Below are positions 47,108-56,500 of a stretch of 64,000 nucleotides of DNA, piece after piece; the first letter of the stretch is position 1, and the number at the start of each line of letters is the position of its first letter. The translations under genes and the position numbers were made by a program. The stretch comes from Sphingorhabdus sp. (GTDB lineage Bacteria > Pseudomonadota > Alphaproteobacteria > Sphingomonadales > Sphingomonadaceae). The stretch lies in assembly GCA_028279555.1 (NCBI GenBank), contig JANQNO010000007.1, positions 203,292 through 267,291 on the forward strand. The letters are read 5' to 3'. The notes beneath the pieces are model-generated. The model was not told where the DNA came from. It saw only the letters and a list, made by a program, of their open reading frames with translations, and ran no database searches.

Positions 47108-47974
47108 TCACCGCCGACGCGGAACGCCTGCTACACTTTGCTGGCTTATGGTTGCAGGATTGACAATGTCATTGATGCTACATTTCGGCGAGAACGAACC
47201 GTGACGGCCGGTAAAAGTCCAAGCCTTACACTTCCTGTTTTTGAGACAAATTTGTTCGCAATAAATGGGGCGATTTTGGCGCACAGAAAGCTCGATTGTT
47301 CGTCCAATCTGGCCTTTGCCTGCCCTCGTGACCCCCCATTCGTAGCGTCCTCTGGATCGATTGGATTTTGCTGATTTTAGAGACGACGAAAGCCGGTTTA
47401 CCAGTCTGCCAATCACCAGTTGGGCGGTTCCTCTCCAACCCTTTGCTGGATTGGCCACGCTCGTTGCTTTTCTGCTTCGCCCTTTCACGAAAGCCGTAAT
47501 ATTGTTGACCAAGCCCCTATATCTGATTTCGACTTTATCGATGGTACCATCATCTGACAATGTGAAGGAGTAGTTTACCTGATCATCGGGCCGCGCTCTC
47601 AAATGACGGGACAGCTGGCCCTTATATTCCACACGTTTGTGATATCTTTGACCGGTGTTCATCCCTTTGCATTTGAAATGATGCCCCTGAATCTTCAGGC
47701 GTTTGGTCTCGGTACTTACGCCAGCTGATTTTCCAATGATCATCAACGTGACACACTCATCGAGATTTTCCCGGTCTCTCTTGCTGAGCGGCTTTACTTC
47801 CCGTGTCTTGCCATCTCTATTGTCGGTAATTTTGCCAGGCGCTTTTTCGTTCCGTTCCCGCGCTTCTCTCTCCCTATCACTCGGAGCAGCCGACCCTTTG
47901 GCAAACACCGAACCGGTCAACATACCAAGGCACATTAGAACGATTGCAAGACAGGCAGTTTTGTAGCTATACAT
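47108..47974 (-). CDS. Secreted PAN/Apple-domain protein, paralogue 1
   Basis: 288 residues starting MYSYKTACLAIVLMCLGML, with a signal ending near SVFA. The mature N-terminus is basic and charged, a central domain has RARPDDQVNYSF, and the C-terminus has a PAN/Apple-like cysteine pattern (CEQICLKNRKCKAWT, later KCSI). PAN domains bind proteins or carbohydrates outside the cell. It lies 28 bp downstream of its paralogue and is cotranscribed. Base composition is lower in GC than neighbouring core genes. Confidence 0.75.
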   Translation of the reverse strand: MYSYKTACLAIVLMCLGMLTGSVFAKGSAAPSDREREARERNEKAPGKITDNRDGKTREVKPLSKRDRENLDECVTLMIIGKSAGVSTETKRLKIQGHHFKCKGMNTGQRYHKRVEYKGQLSRHLRARPDDQVNYSFTLSDDGTIDKVEIRYRGLVNNITAFVKGRSRKATSVANPAKGWRGTAQLVIGRLVNRLSSSLKSAKSNRSRGRYEWGVTRAGKGQIGRTIELSVRQNRPIYCEQICLKNRKCKAWTFTGRHGSFSPKCSINDIVNPATISQQSVAGVPRRR

Positions 47975-48001
47975 CCGGTCTCCACTCCCCTTTTTCCCCA
48001 T

Positions 48002-49096
48002 CTATCTCTGCAGTCTTTCCCGACTATATTCGGCTTCTTCCTCTTCCATATCGCCGTGCCTATCGTCGCCCAGAGGGTCTAGTTTGCCCGGCGACCTTCT
48101 GTGTTCCGCTGCCGATCGCCCTGCTCTGTTCGAGCGGTTGTCTGATTCAGGATCTCCGTGGCGAATGGTTGCGCCACCCCTTCGCGGCCGAGAACCTCGG
48201 GTCCTTACTCCCGAAACGGTCCGGTTGTTTATCACAAAATTTCCCACACGCCCTTTGAGCCAACATACAGATTTTTTTGTTTTCTCATTCTTGTTGAGGG
48301 TCCACGCTCGACAATTGGGGGTGTTGCCACACAAATTCTGGCAAAATTCAGGCCGGTCTCTGCCAGGTCGCAAAGTTACGCTGCGGATATCATTGCCGGG
48401 ACGGTCGACAAACCAGTAGAGCTGTGACCCTCCTCGATTTCCGGATCTGGCCAGTTTGACCGATTGCCCAATTCTGATCGCCATAGTACCGATGATGAGC
48501 GAAGAAGAGCCTTTCCAGCCGCCATCAACGGCACGACCTGCTGCTGCAAGAAACTTATCAGCATACCAGGTGCCAATCTTCATTTTTGTGTTGCCAAGCC
48601 CACCGAGTTGGTTGACGATTTTTCGGAATCCCCCTGACTTGGTGTTCATCGTCAATCCACCAATTTCACCAGTTGAACTCACCAGGAATGAGTAATTTAC
48701 CTGGTCATCGGGCCGGGCGGTCAGGTGATGAGAAAGCTGTCCTTCGACTTTGTAGAAGTCGCCGGATTTTGTCCATCGACTGTACCGCTTGCAGTTAAAT
48801 TCATGGCCACGAACCTTAACCTTTTTCTTGGTCGGACCCATCAACATGCGGTCTACACAATCATCAAGTCTCTGCCGGTCAGCCGCGCTCAAGGCTGCAC
48901 TACGTCCAAAACGGCTGTCTTCGTCCGGAAGGTCACGATTATCTCTTACGCGATCCGGTGTTTGCCGGGCACGCTCCCTGGCGCGCTCTTCGGCTGAAGG
49001 CTGTGCGAGAGATATATCGGCAACGGCAACGGTGCCCGTCAGTCCAAGAATTAGGAACACCGGCAATATTGAGCGAATATTGGCGATGAAACGCAT
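48002..49096 (-). CDS. Secreted PAN/Apple-domain protein, paralogue 2
   Basis: 364 residues with signal MRFIANIRSILPVFLILGLT. It shares RQRLDDCVDRM, HEFNCKRY and TARPDDQVNYSF with the next gene, plus a clear PAN signature (CQNLCGNTPNCRAWT, CWLKGRV, VSGVRTRG). Unlike its partner it has a long Arg/Asp-rich C-terminal tail of about 60 residues. It leads the two-gene operon and is divergent from a LuxR-type regulator. Confidence 0.78.
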   Translation of the reverse strand: MRFIANIRSILPVFLILGLTGTVAVADISLAQPSAEERARERARQTPDRVRDNRDLPDEDSRFGRSAALSAADRQRLDDCVDRMLMGPTKKKVKVRGHEFNCKRYSRWTKSGDFYKVEGQLSHHLTARPDDQVNYSFLVSSTGEIGGLTMNTKSGGFRKIVNQLGGLGNTKMKIGTWYADKFLAAAGRAVDGGWKGSSSLIIGTMAIRIGQSVKLARSGNRGGSQLYWFVDRPGNDIRSVTLRPGRDRPEFCQNLCGNTPNCRAWTLNKNEKTKKSVCWLKGRVGNFVINNRTVSGVRTRGSRPRRGGATIRHGDPESDNRSNRAGRSAAEHRRSPGKLDPLGDDRHGDMEEEEAEYSRERLQR

Positions 49097-49209
49097 GGCA
49101 ACTTCTCCCCAAGAAATAGCCTATTGGAAAGATAGCGTTGCTAGTTCCAAAGGCGTCGTTGGCTGAACAAAAGCGACCACTCCCAGAGTATGGAATCGTA
49201 ACGTGGAGT

Positions 49210-49231
49210 AAATGATGCAAATGCATCATTT
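49210..49231. promoter_or_regulatory. 22-bp palindromic operator between PAN operon and luxR
   Basis: Two perfect 10-bp arms, AAATGATGCA and TGCATCATTT, are separated by AA. The site lies 114 bp ahead of the PAN operon and 66 bp ahead of the divergent luxR-type gene, ideally placed for that regulator's dimer. Binding is inferred. Confidence 0.75.
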
Positions 49232-49296
49232 TTGGAGCGAGGTTTGACTGGTATCAGATTGGGTCTAGCATCCGCCTAGACGCCGATTGGCTGGAG

Positions 49297-50289
49297 ATGT
49301 TATGCAATTCTTTGAGACAGGAATTGAATGAAAAGCAGCTCTTTTTATTGAGCGAGTTTCTCGAAACTCTTGCCGGCCATGTTTCGGCAAGTGCGCCGCA
49401 TAGCTTCCGCAAAAATGTCCTTTTCTCGCTTTCACGCTATATTGGGTTTGATGGCGCAATATGGGGTGAGGCCCATATCACGGATCGCATGACATTGCAT
49501 GAACCTGAGGTCGTTGGGCTACCCTCCGATGATCTTTCGGATGTCCAGGCTGCTGCTTATAGCGATCCTCATATGCAATTGGTTTTTCAGCAACCAGGTT
49601 CGCCAGTTGCCTATTCGGTAGATGAAAACTCACCAAAAGCACTTATTGACTATACGAGCCAAAATGATGTGAAACATATCATGTCAACTGCTCAATTCGA
49701 TCCGGAGATTGGATTGGCAAGCGGCCTCGTGCTGACTCGTCGTCCAGAGAATCACGCGTTCAACAAAATAGAAGAAGCCTATATGTTCGCATTATTTCCT
49801 CACCTCATCCGGTGCTGGGCGGAGAATCAAATTTGTTTTGCAAGGAGCGAAATCGACAAAGATCATCGGAACAAGGTCTTCGCTGTTGTTTCGCGATTGG
49901 GCCATATCAGCGGCGCTGAGAAGGGGTTTTTTTCCAAGCTACGTCTGGAATGGCCAAATCATCAAGGCCCTGAGCTACCAGACGAAATCAAATCCCTAGT
50001 ATCACGGCGCTCTCTAGCATCTCACACAGGTGGCAAGATAGTTGTTAAATGTCACCCAACAAAAGATCTAAGCCTTCTTGTAGTCAGGAGCCGCGTCAAG
50101 GCTGATAGCCTGACCAAAAAACAGCTAACTGTAGCCAGACTGTGTGTTGATGGGCTGACCTACCGCGAAATTGCAAAGCATCTCTCAATTGCCCCAAGCA
50201 CGGCAAGAAATCACATAGCCGCCATTCACGAACGCCTGGCCGTTAACAGAAACAGCGAAATCGCAGGACTACTCGCCGAAATGGAATAG
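49297..50289 (+). CDS. LuxR-family transcriptional regulator
   Basis: 330 residues. The C-terminus is a LuxR-type helix-turn-helix (LTKKQLTVARLCVDGLTYRE, then STARNHIAAIHERL). The N-terminal ~250 residues (a helical sensor-like region starting FLSEFLETLAG-like FLLSEFLETLAGHVSASAPH) do not show the autoinducer-binding motif of quorum-sensing LuxR. It is divergent from the PAN-protein operon with a 22-bp palindrome between them and probably controls both. It lies just outside the tRNA-fMet element boundary. Confidence 0.85.
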   Translation: MLCNSLRQELNEKQLFLLSEFLETLAGHVSASAPHSFRKNVLFSLSRYIGFDGAIWGEAHITDRMTLHEPEVVGLPSDDLSDVQAAAYSDPHMQLVFQQPGSPVAYSVDENSPKALIDYTSQNDVKHIMSTAQFDPEIGLASGLVLTRRPENHAFNKIEEAYMFALFPHLIRCWAENQICFARSEIDKDHRNKVFAVVSRLGHISGAEKGFFSKLRLEWPNHQGPELPDEIKSLVSRRSLASHTGGKIVVKCHPTKDLSLLVVRSRVKADSLTKKQLTVARLCVDGLTYREIAKHLSIAPSTARNHIAAIHERLAVNRNSEIAGLLAEME

Positions 50290-50438
50290 CATCTCAATCG
50301 CAATGAGATTCAGTTTCCGGCCATTCTGCTAATTGCAGGCTCCTGGCCAGTGGGCCTCTTCTGTACTAGAGACTTTTAACCGGCAGAATAAAAATCGAGA
50401 CGACCCCAGTTTAGCCAGGGTGCTGGAAAACTCCTTCA

Positions 50439-50631
50439 ATATATTGATAATATTGGAAGAGCTGGTTGCGGGAGCAGGATTTGAACCTACGGCTTTCAGG
50501 TTATGAGCGCTTAAAAAGCCTGCCCTAACCAGTTCTTTTTATTGCTTTATTTGCAGAAATTCTGCGCTGCTCGGCTTGACTGTTGATGATGATTGAGCCT
50601 GTGTAACCGCGCAAGGTTTCGCATCGGCTTG
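50439..50631. repeat. Outer tRNA-fMet-derived repeat (copy A)
   Basis: Positions 50463-50508 match, on the minus strand, the 3' half of tRNA-fMet from the CAT anticodon to the CCA end (with a few changes). The next ~120 bp to 50631 match the corresponding flank of copy B at 60478-60600 at roughly four bases in five, whereas the other side shares only about 24 bp. This is what the far junction between an integrated element and the chromosome should look like. Confidence 0.85.
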
Positions 50632-50834
50632 ATCCCTCTTGCTTACTATATGCATCCTGTAAGCGATTCGAATGGCCTTGGGGGTTAGTCTAGAGCGCTC
50701 AGTGTCGAGCAGCCCCGGAAATTGGTACTAGGAACCCTCTCCAGGACAGGTGATGGCATCGATAGGCCAAGAGAACACTCTGTGTTTCAAATGGCACAGC
50801 GATAGCTGGCGAGATTTGAAATTCAGTGTTTGTC

Positions 50835-50850
50835 CAGATCTTCAAATCTG
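50835..50850. promoter_or_regulatory. Inverted repeat upstream of pcs
   Basis: CAGAT-N6-ATCTG lies about 100 bp ahead of pcs in the AT-rich promoter region, a possible operator half-site pair. Evidence is only its symmetry and position. Confidence 0.3.
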
Positions 50851-50951
50851 AGGGATGCGTAATAAAATGAGTATAATGTTGATAATTGCATCATAATATG
50901 TCAGTAAAATAAAGAATGACGAAATTATTAGAGTTTTAGGGAGGTTTCTGA

Positions 50952-53900
50952 ATGGCCGGGGACTCGCTGGGCGATTGTTTGCCCGGCGTGCAAACTATTC
51001 CTATTGCTGAGCATAATCCCATCCGCAGCAGTACGGATTGGGACGCTATGCGCACGGCCTGTAAGGAAAATCCGGGCGCGTTTCATGGCGGACTCGCCAA
51101 GCGGAATATTCACTGGTTAGCAGAACTTGGCGATTCGCGCCATGGTTGGGTCCAGTGGGATGAAGAGGCGGGCATCTGGACTGGTTGGGACAGAGAGGCC
51201 GGTGAAGCGGTTACGCTGGTCAAGTCCGAGGATTTCGAGCCTTGGGACCGGGCTCTCAATGATGACAGCCCGCCGCATTTTAAATGGTTCCAGGGCGGAT
51301 TGACCAACGCCGCCTTTAACGAGGTGGACCGGCATGTGCTCGCTGGCCATGGTGATGAGGCTGCGCTGATCTTCGAGGGCGATCGCTGGGACATGGCGCG
51401 CAATGACGGGCGCGGCGGACCGGTGGATTGCTATCCGGTGTCTCGCAAGCAGCTCTTGCTGGAGAGCGCAAAATGCGCACTGGCGCTCAAGGCATTGGGT
51501 CTGAAAGCAGGCGACCGGATCGCGCTCAACATGCCGAGTATTCCGGCACAGATTTTCTGGACCGAAGCAGCGAAGCGCCTGGGCATTGTGTACACACCGG
51601 TGTTCGGCGGCTTCAGCGACAAGACCCTGTCCGACCGGATAGCCGATGCCGGGGCAAAGGTCGTTATCACCGCCGACGGCTGTTACCGCAACGCGCAGAT
51701 GGTGCCGTTCAAGACCGCCTATACCGATCCTGCACTGGACAATTTTGTCGCCATCAATGTGGCGATGCAGCTGATTGACGAGGCGCTCACCGATGCTGAA
51801 TTGGGCGTGAGTGAAGAGGCGGCTGCGATCATCAAGGCCACTGTGACGGAGATGCTGGACGGTGAAGTCACGGTTGAACGCTCCGATATCATGCGAGGGG
51901 TCGGTAGAGCTTTGTCTGAACTGGGCCAGTCCGGTGCGCTGAGCGTACAGCAGGCCTCTCAAACCCGGATCGCCATTGCAACCCGGTTGGTGGAGTCCCC
52001 GCCGCGTGTGGAAGCTGTGATCGTGGTCAAACATACCGACCAGCCCGACCTGATCTGGCATGAGCGCGACCGGTGGAGCCATGAGCTGACTGATGCAGCT
52101 GGTGAGGAATTGCTGGCCGCCGCGCGGGATGCCGGGATTGAGGTCGCTAGCGAAGCGGACTTGCTGGCGCTGTCCGATGAGCAATTCGTCCGTGCCGTCT
52201 GGGCGAGCTGCCTGCCGCTTCCAGTCGATGCCGAATATCCGCTTTTCGTTATCTACACCTCCGGTTCCACCGGCAAGCCCAAGGGCGTGGTCCATGTCCA
52301 TGGCGGCTATGTTGCTGGCATCGCCGCGACCATGCCCGTCGCCTTCGACGCCGCGCCAGGCGATACGATTTTTGTCGTCGCCGACCCCGGCTGGATCACC
52401 GGACAAAGCTATCTGATCTCCGCCTCGCTGACGACGCGGGTGACGACCGTGGTGACCGAGGGCTCTCCGGTCTTCCCCCATGCCGGTCGCTTCGCTTCGA
52501 TTATCGAGCGCCACAATGTGCAGATTTTCAAGGCGGGCGTGACATTCCTCAAATCGATCATGTCCGACCCGGAAAATCTAAAGGACATGCAGCGCTATGA
52601 TCTGTCGTCGCTCAAGGTTGCGACTTTCTGTGCCGAGCCCACGTCGCCGCCGGTTCAGGCATTTGCGATGGAACAGGTTACGCCCTGGTATATCAACAGC
52701 TATTGGGCGACCGAGCATGGCGGCATCGCTTGGACGCATTTCTATGGCAATGGCGACTTCCCGCTGGAAGCCAATGCGCATACCTATCCGCTGCCATGGA
52801 TTTTTGGCGATGTCTGGCTCGAGGGCCAGGAAAAGCTGCACGACGAAACACCGCTGATCGCGCGCGACGAAGACGGCGGTGTATCGTGGCGGCGGGCGGA
52901 GGAGAAGGAAAAGGGCGAGATCGTGATTGCGCTGCCCTATCCCTATCTGGCGCGCACGGTCTGGGGTGATGCCGAAGGATTTACCGCTGGTGAGGGCAAG
53001 GTCAATCCCGATTGGATCGGCGATGGTTCGCGCTGGTCGGACACTTACTGGCAGCGCTGGAAAGGCACCTGGGCCTATACGCAGGGCGATTTTGCCATGC
53101 GGCATCCGGACGGCTCCTTTTCGCTGCATGGACGCTCCGACGATGTGATCAACGTGTCTGGCCACCGGATCGGGACCGAGGAGATAGAAGGTGCTATCCT
53201 GCGCGACAAGTCGCTCGATCCCAATTCGCCGGTTGGCAATGTACTGGTGGTCGGCGCACCGCACCGGGAGAAAGGTCTGACCCCTGTCGCCTTTGTTACG
53301 CCGGTGACGGGCCGCAAGCTGACGCAGGAAGATCGCCGCCGCCTTACCGACCTGGTGCGCACTGAAAAGGGTGCAGTTGCGGTGCCATCCGATTTTCTGG
53401 AGGTTGAACAATTCCCTGAAACCCGCAGCGGCAAATATATGCGACGCATGGTCCGGGCGATGGTTGAGGGTGGAGAGCTCGGCGACGTGACGACGCTGCG
53501 CAATCCGGAAAGTCTGGATGAATTGCAGCGTGTGGTCGATGGCTGGCGGCGGCGGCAATCGCTGTCCGATGATCAGGCACTGTTTGATCGTTATCGCTAT
53601 TTTCTCGTCCAGTATAACAAGATCGCCGAGGGCAAGCGCGTGGCGACGGTCACCGTCTCCAACCCGCCGGTCAATGCGCTGAACGAACGCGCGATTGATG
53701 AGCTGGTGATGGTGGTCGACCATCTGGAACGCAAGGATGACGTGGTTGCTGTGGTTTTCACTGGCGCGGGTAACAGCTCTTTCGTCGCGGGCGCGGATAT
53801 CCGGCAGATGCTGGAGGAAGTGCAGACGGTCGAGCAGGCGAGCATATTGCCCAACAATGCGCAGCTCGCCTTTCGCAAGATCGAGCAGATGGCCAAGCCC

Positions 53901-56477
53901 TGCATTGCCGCAATCCAGGGTGTGGCGCTGGGCGGCGGGATGGAATTCGCGCTTGCCTGCCATTACCGAATTGCCGAACCAACGGCCCGCTTTGGGCAGC
54001 CGGAGATCAATTTGCGGCTCATGCCCGGCTATGGCGGTACCCAGCGATTGCCCCGCCTGCTCGCAAGCAAGCGCGGTGCAACCGGACTGCGCGATGCGCT
54101 CGACCTGATCCTCGGCGGACGGTCGATCGACGCCGCGCAGGCGTTCGATATCGGCGCGGTGGACGATATAACAACAGGCGCGGACGACGTGCTTTCCCGC
54201 GCCCATGCGCTGGTGCGTGAATTTGATATGTCACCCGACGACAGTCTGCTGGGTCAGGCGTGGCGGCAACGTCAGAAATGGACAGCCCAATGGGAGGAAG
54301 CATCGGACATTGACCTCGACTCCGTGCTTGAGGATGACTTCCTGCAACGCATATTGAAGCAACTGAAATGGGCGGGCCGCGACAAGGCGGGGCAGCGGGC
54401 GCTGGAGGCGATCCGCATCGGTTGGCAAGAAGGCAGCGCCGCGGGCTACGCGGCCGAAGCCAGGCGTTTTGCCGAGGCGATTATCGATCCCGATGGCGGC
54501 AAGACCGGCATCCAGCAGTTTATGGACAAGCAAAGCCCGCCGCTCCCCGTGCGCCGCAACGGGGTCTGGATCGACGAGGAGCATGAGCCGCGCAAAGCGG
54601 CACTGATCAAGCAGGGTGAGCTGCTCGATATCGGTGATCCCTTCTTCCCGGGCATCACGCCGATCCCTGCGCATCAGCTGGCCTTTGGCGTTGCCCGCGA
54701 TCCCGATACCGGCGCGCCGCGCTTTGGCGAACCGGCCGAGCATGAGAAGGAATTGATCGTACCTGTTCGAGAGCCAGAACCCAACGAAGTGCTTGTGTTC
54801 ATGCTGTCCTCGGAGGTGAATTTCAACGATATCTGGGCGCTGACCGGCATTCCGGTCTCACCATTCGACGCGCATGAGGAAGATGTGCAAATAACCGGTT
54901 CAGGCGGGCTGGCGCTGGTCGCCGCGCTCGGCAGTGAGGTTCGGGCCGAGGGACGGCTCGGCATTGGCGATATGGTTGCAGTCTATTCCGGGACCAGCGA
55001 TCTTCTGTCACCCAATGCCGGCAACGACCCGATGTATGCGGGCTTCGCAATCCAGGGCTATGAAACCAAGACCGGCAGTCATGCACAATTCCTGAATGTG
55101 CAGGGACCGCAATTGCACAAGGTACCAGGCGACCTGACACTGGAGCAGGCGGGCAGCTATGTGCTCAATCTGGGTACAGTGGTGCGCTGCCTGTTCACGA
55201 CGCTGGAGATCGAACCGGGCAAGACGCTCTTTGTAGAAGGATCAGCAACCGGGACGGGTCATGATGCGATGAAAAGCAGCATCAGGACAGGTTTGCAGGT
55301 GACTGGACTGGTCTCCAGCGAGGAACGCGCTGAATATATCCGATCACAGGGGGCGGTGGGAGCGCTCAACCGCAAGGATCCGCGTTTCGCCGATCACTAT
55401 AGCAAGATTCCGGACGACCCCGATGCCGCGCGGCAATGGGAAGCCGATGGCGAGGCGATGGTGGAGGAATATAAACGCCTCAACAATGGCAAGCTGGCGG
55501 ATTATGTCGTCAGCCATGCTGGCGAACTGTCCTTTCCGCGCAGTTTCCAGCTGCTTGCCGAGCATGGCAAGCTTGCCTTTTACGGCGCGTCTTCCGGCTA
55601 TCATTTCGGTTTCATGGGCAAACCGGGAGCCGAACGCCCGGAGGCAATGCTGCGACGGGCGCAATTGCGCGGCGGCGAATCTGTTCTCCTCTATTATGGC
55701 CCAGGCACCCGCGAATTGCTGGACGAGACCGGGCTCGAAATGATCGAAGCGGCGCGACGGTTCAAGGCGCGGACGATGGTTGTCACCAATACCGATGGGC
55801 AGAAGGAATTTCTCCAGTCGCTGGGACTTGACGATACGCTGGAAGGTATCGTCAGCCTGGCCACGCTGGCGCGGCAGCATGGCGACAATTTCCATTGGCC
55901 CGAAACCATGCCGCAGCTCGCGGATGCGAAACAGGATATCGATGCCTTCAAGGCGGGAGTGCGCGATTACCAGACGCGAACGATGAAGCCCTTTGGCACC
56001 GCGATTGGTAAAATCCTCCGCTCGCCCGACAATCCGCGCGGTGTGCCGGACGTGATATTTGAACGCGCCGGACAGGATACGCTCGGCATTTCCACCTCCA
56101 TCGTGAAACCGTTCACCGGGCGTGTGGTATTTGTCGAGGACATGTCAGGCCAGCGCTTTACCTTTTACGCGCCGCAGGTCTGGACGCGGCAGCGCAAGAT
56201 CATCATGCCAACCGCGACGATACTCGGCACGCATCTGTGCAATGCGCATGAAGTGACCATGATGAACAGCATGATTGCCGCCGGCCTGCTCGACGTCACC
56301 GATCCGACGGTGGTCGAATGGGATGATTTGCCCGAGGCGCACCAGTCGATGTGGGACAATAATCATACCGGCTCGACCTATGTGGTGAACCACGCACTGC
56401 CGGCGACGGGGCTCAGGAGCCGAGACGAGTTGCTCGAACATTGGGCGGCTCAGCTCGCAGAGCAATCTGAAAACTGA
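50952..56477 (+). CDS. pcs: Trifunctional propionyl-CoA synthase Pcs
   Basis: 1841 residues, close to the 1822 of the Chloroflexus enzyme. It turns 3-hydroxypropionate, CoA, ATP and NADPH into propionyl-CoA in one chain. Domain order: an acyl-CoA ligase (residues ~1-870; [18 protein letters not shown] about 434, [16 protein letters not shown] about 733, ETRSGKYMRR about 822); an enoyl-CoA hydratase (~890-1200; GNSSFVAGADI about 939, GGGMEFALAC and GQPEI supplying both usual glutamates); and an MDR-type acrylyl-CoA reductase (~1280-1841; SSEVNFNDIWALTG, VEGSATGTGHDAMKSS). An insertion of about 70 residues splits the ligase between the PVFGGFSDKTLSDR region and YTSGSTG, as in the family. It is the first gene of an operon with mcr. 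Confidence 0.96.
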   Translation: MAGDSLGDCLPGVQTIPIAEHNPIRSSTDWDAMRTACKENPGAFHGGLAKRNIHWLAELGDSRHGWVQWDEEAGIWTGWDREAGEAVTLVKSEDFEPWDRALNDDSPPHFKWFQGGLTNAAFNEVDRHVLAGHGDEAALIFEGDRWDMARNDGRGGPVDCYPVSRKQLLLESAKCALALKALGLKAGDRIALNMPSIPAQIFWTEAAKRLGIVYTPVFGGFSDKTLSDRIADAGAKVVITADGCYRNAQMVPFKTAYTDPALDNFVAINVAMQLIDEALTDAELGVSEEAAAIIKATVTEMLDGEVTVERSDIMRGVGRALSELGQSGALSVQQASQTRIAIATRLVESPPRVEAVIVVKHTDQPDLIWHERDRWSHELTDAAGEELLAAARDAGIEVASEADLLALSDEQFVRAVWASCLPLPVDAEYPLFVIYTSGSTGKPKGVVHVHGGYVAGIAATMPVAFDAAPGDTIFVVADPGWITGQSYLISASLTTRVTTVVTEGSPVFPHAGRFASIIERHNVQIFKAGVTFLKSIMSDPENLKDMQRYDLSSLKVATFCAEPTSPPVQAFAMEQVTPWYINSYWATEHGGIAWTHFYGNGDFPLEANAHTYPLPWIFGDVWLEGQEKLHDETPLIARDEDGGVSWRRAEEKEKGEIVIALPYPYLARTVWGDAEGFTAGEGKVNPDWIGDGSRWSDTYWQRWKGTWAYTQGDFAMRHPDGSFSLHGRSDDVINVSGHRIGTEEIEGAILRDKSLDPNSPVGNVLVVGAPHREKGLTPVAFVTPVTGRKLTQEDRRRLTDLVRTEKGAVAVPSDFLEVEQFPETRSGKYMRRMVRAMVEGGELGDVTTLRNPESLDELQRVVDGWRRRQSLSDDQALFDRYRYFLVQYNKIAEGKRVATVTVSNPPVNALNERAIDELVMVVDHLERKDDVVAVVFTGAGNSSFVAGADIRQMLEEVQTVEQASILPNNAQLAFRKIEQMAKPCIAAIQGVALGGGMEFALACHYRIAEPTARFGQPEINLRLMPGYGGTQRLPRLLASKRGATGLRDALDLILGGRSIDAAQAFDIGAVDDITTGADDVLSRAHALVREFDMSPDDSLLGQAWRQRQKWTAQWEEASDIDLDSVLEDDFLQRILKQLKWAGRDKAGQRALEAIRIGWQEGSAAGYAAEARRFAEAIIDPDGGKTGIQQFMDKQSPPLPVRRNGVWIDEEHEPRKAALIKQGELLDIGDPFFPGITPIPAHQLAFGVARDPDTGAPRFGEPAEHEKELIVPVREPEPNEVLVFMLSSEVNFNDIWALTGIPVSPFDAHEEDVQITGSGGLALVAALGSEVRAEGRLGIGDMVAVYSGTSDLLSPNAGNDPMYAGFAIQGYETKTGSHAQFLNVQGPQLHKVPGDLTLEQAGSYVLNLGTVVRCLFTTLEIEPGKTLFVEGSATGTGHDAMKSSIRTGLQVTGLVSSEERAEYIRSQGAVGALNRKDPRFADHYSKIPDDPDAARQWEADGEAMVEEYKRLNNGKLADYVVSHAGELSFPRSFQLLAEHGKLAFYGASSGYHFGFMGKPGAERPEAMLRRAQLRGGESVLLYYGPGTRELLDETGLEMIEAARRFKARTMVVTNTDGQKEFLQSLGLDDTLEGIVSLATLARQHGDNFHWPETMPQLADAKQDIDAFKAGVRDYQTRTMKPFGTAIGKILRSPDNPRGVPDVIFERAGQDTLGISTSIVKPFTGRVVFVEDMSGQRFTFYAPQVWTRQRKIIMPTATILGTHLCNAHEVTMMNSMIAAGLLDVTDPTVVEWDDLPEAHQSMWDNNHTGSTYVVNHALPATGLRSRDELLEHWAAQLAEQSEN

Positions 56478-56500
56478 TTTCAACAGAACGGGAGAGAAAC

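Larger units (their letters stand above)
50290..50951. other. Intergenic region ahead of pcs, holding the tRNA-derived repeat
   Basis: No convincing gene is seen in these 660 bp. They hold the outer tRNA-fMet 3'-half repeat (50439-50631) and then an increasingly AT-rich stretch that must contain the pcs promoter, ending with the ribosome site GGGAGG 8 bp before the ATG. Confidence 0.7.

Noticed and set aside
50463..50508. Possible second or third functional tRNA-fMet genes at the repeat copies (also 60432-60477)
   Set aside because: Only the half from the anticodon to CCA is present; the acceptor 5' strand and D arm are replaced by element sequence, so no cloverleaf can form.
50952..56477. 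Reading the 1841-aa protein as a nonribosomal peptide or polyketide synthase
   Set aside because: No carrier or condensation domain is present; the ligase-hydratase-MDR reductase order is that of propionyl-CoA synthase.
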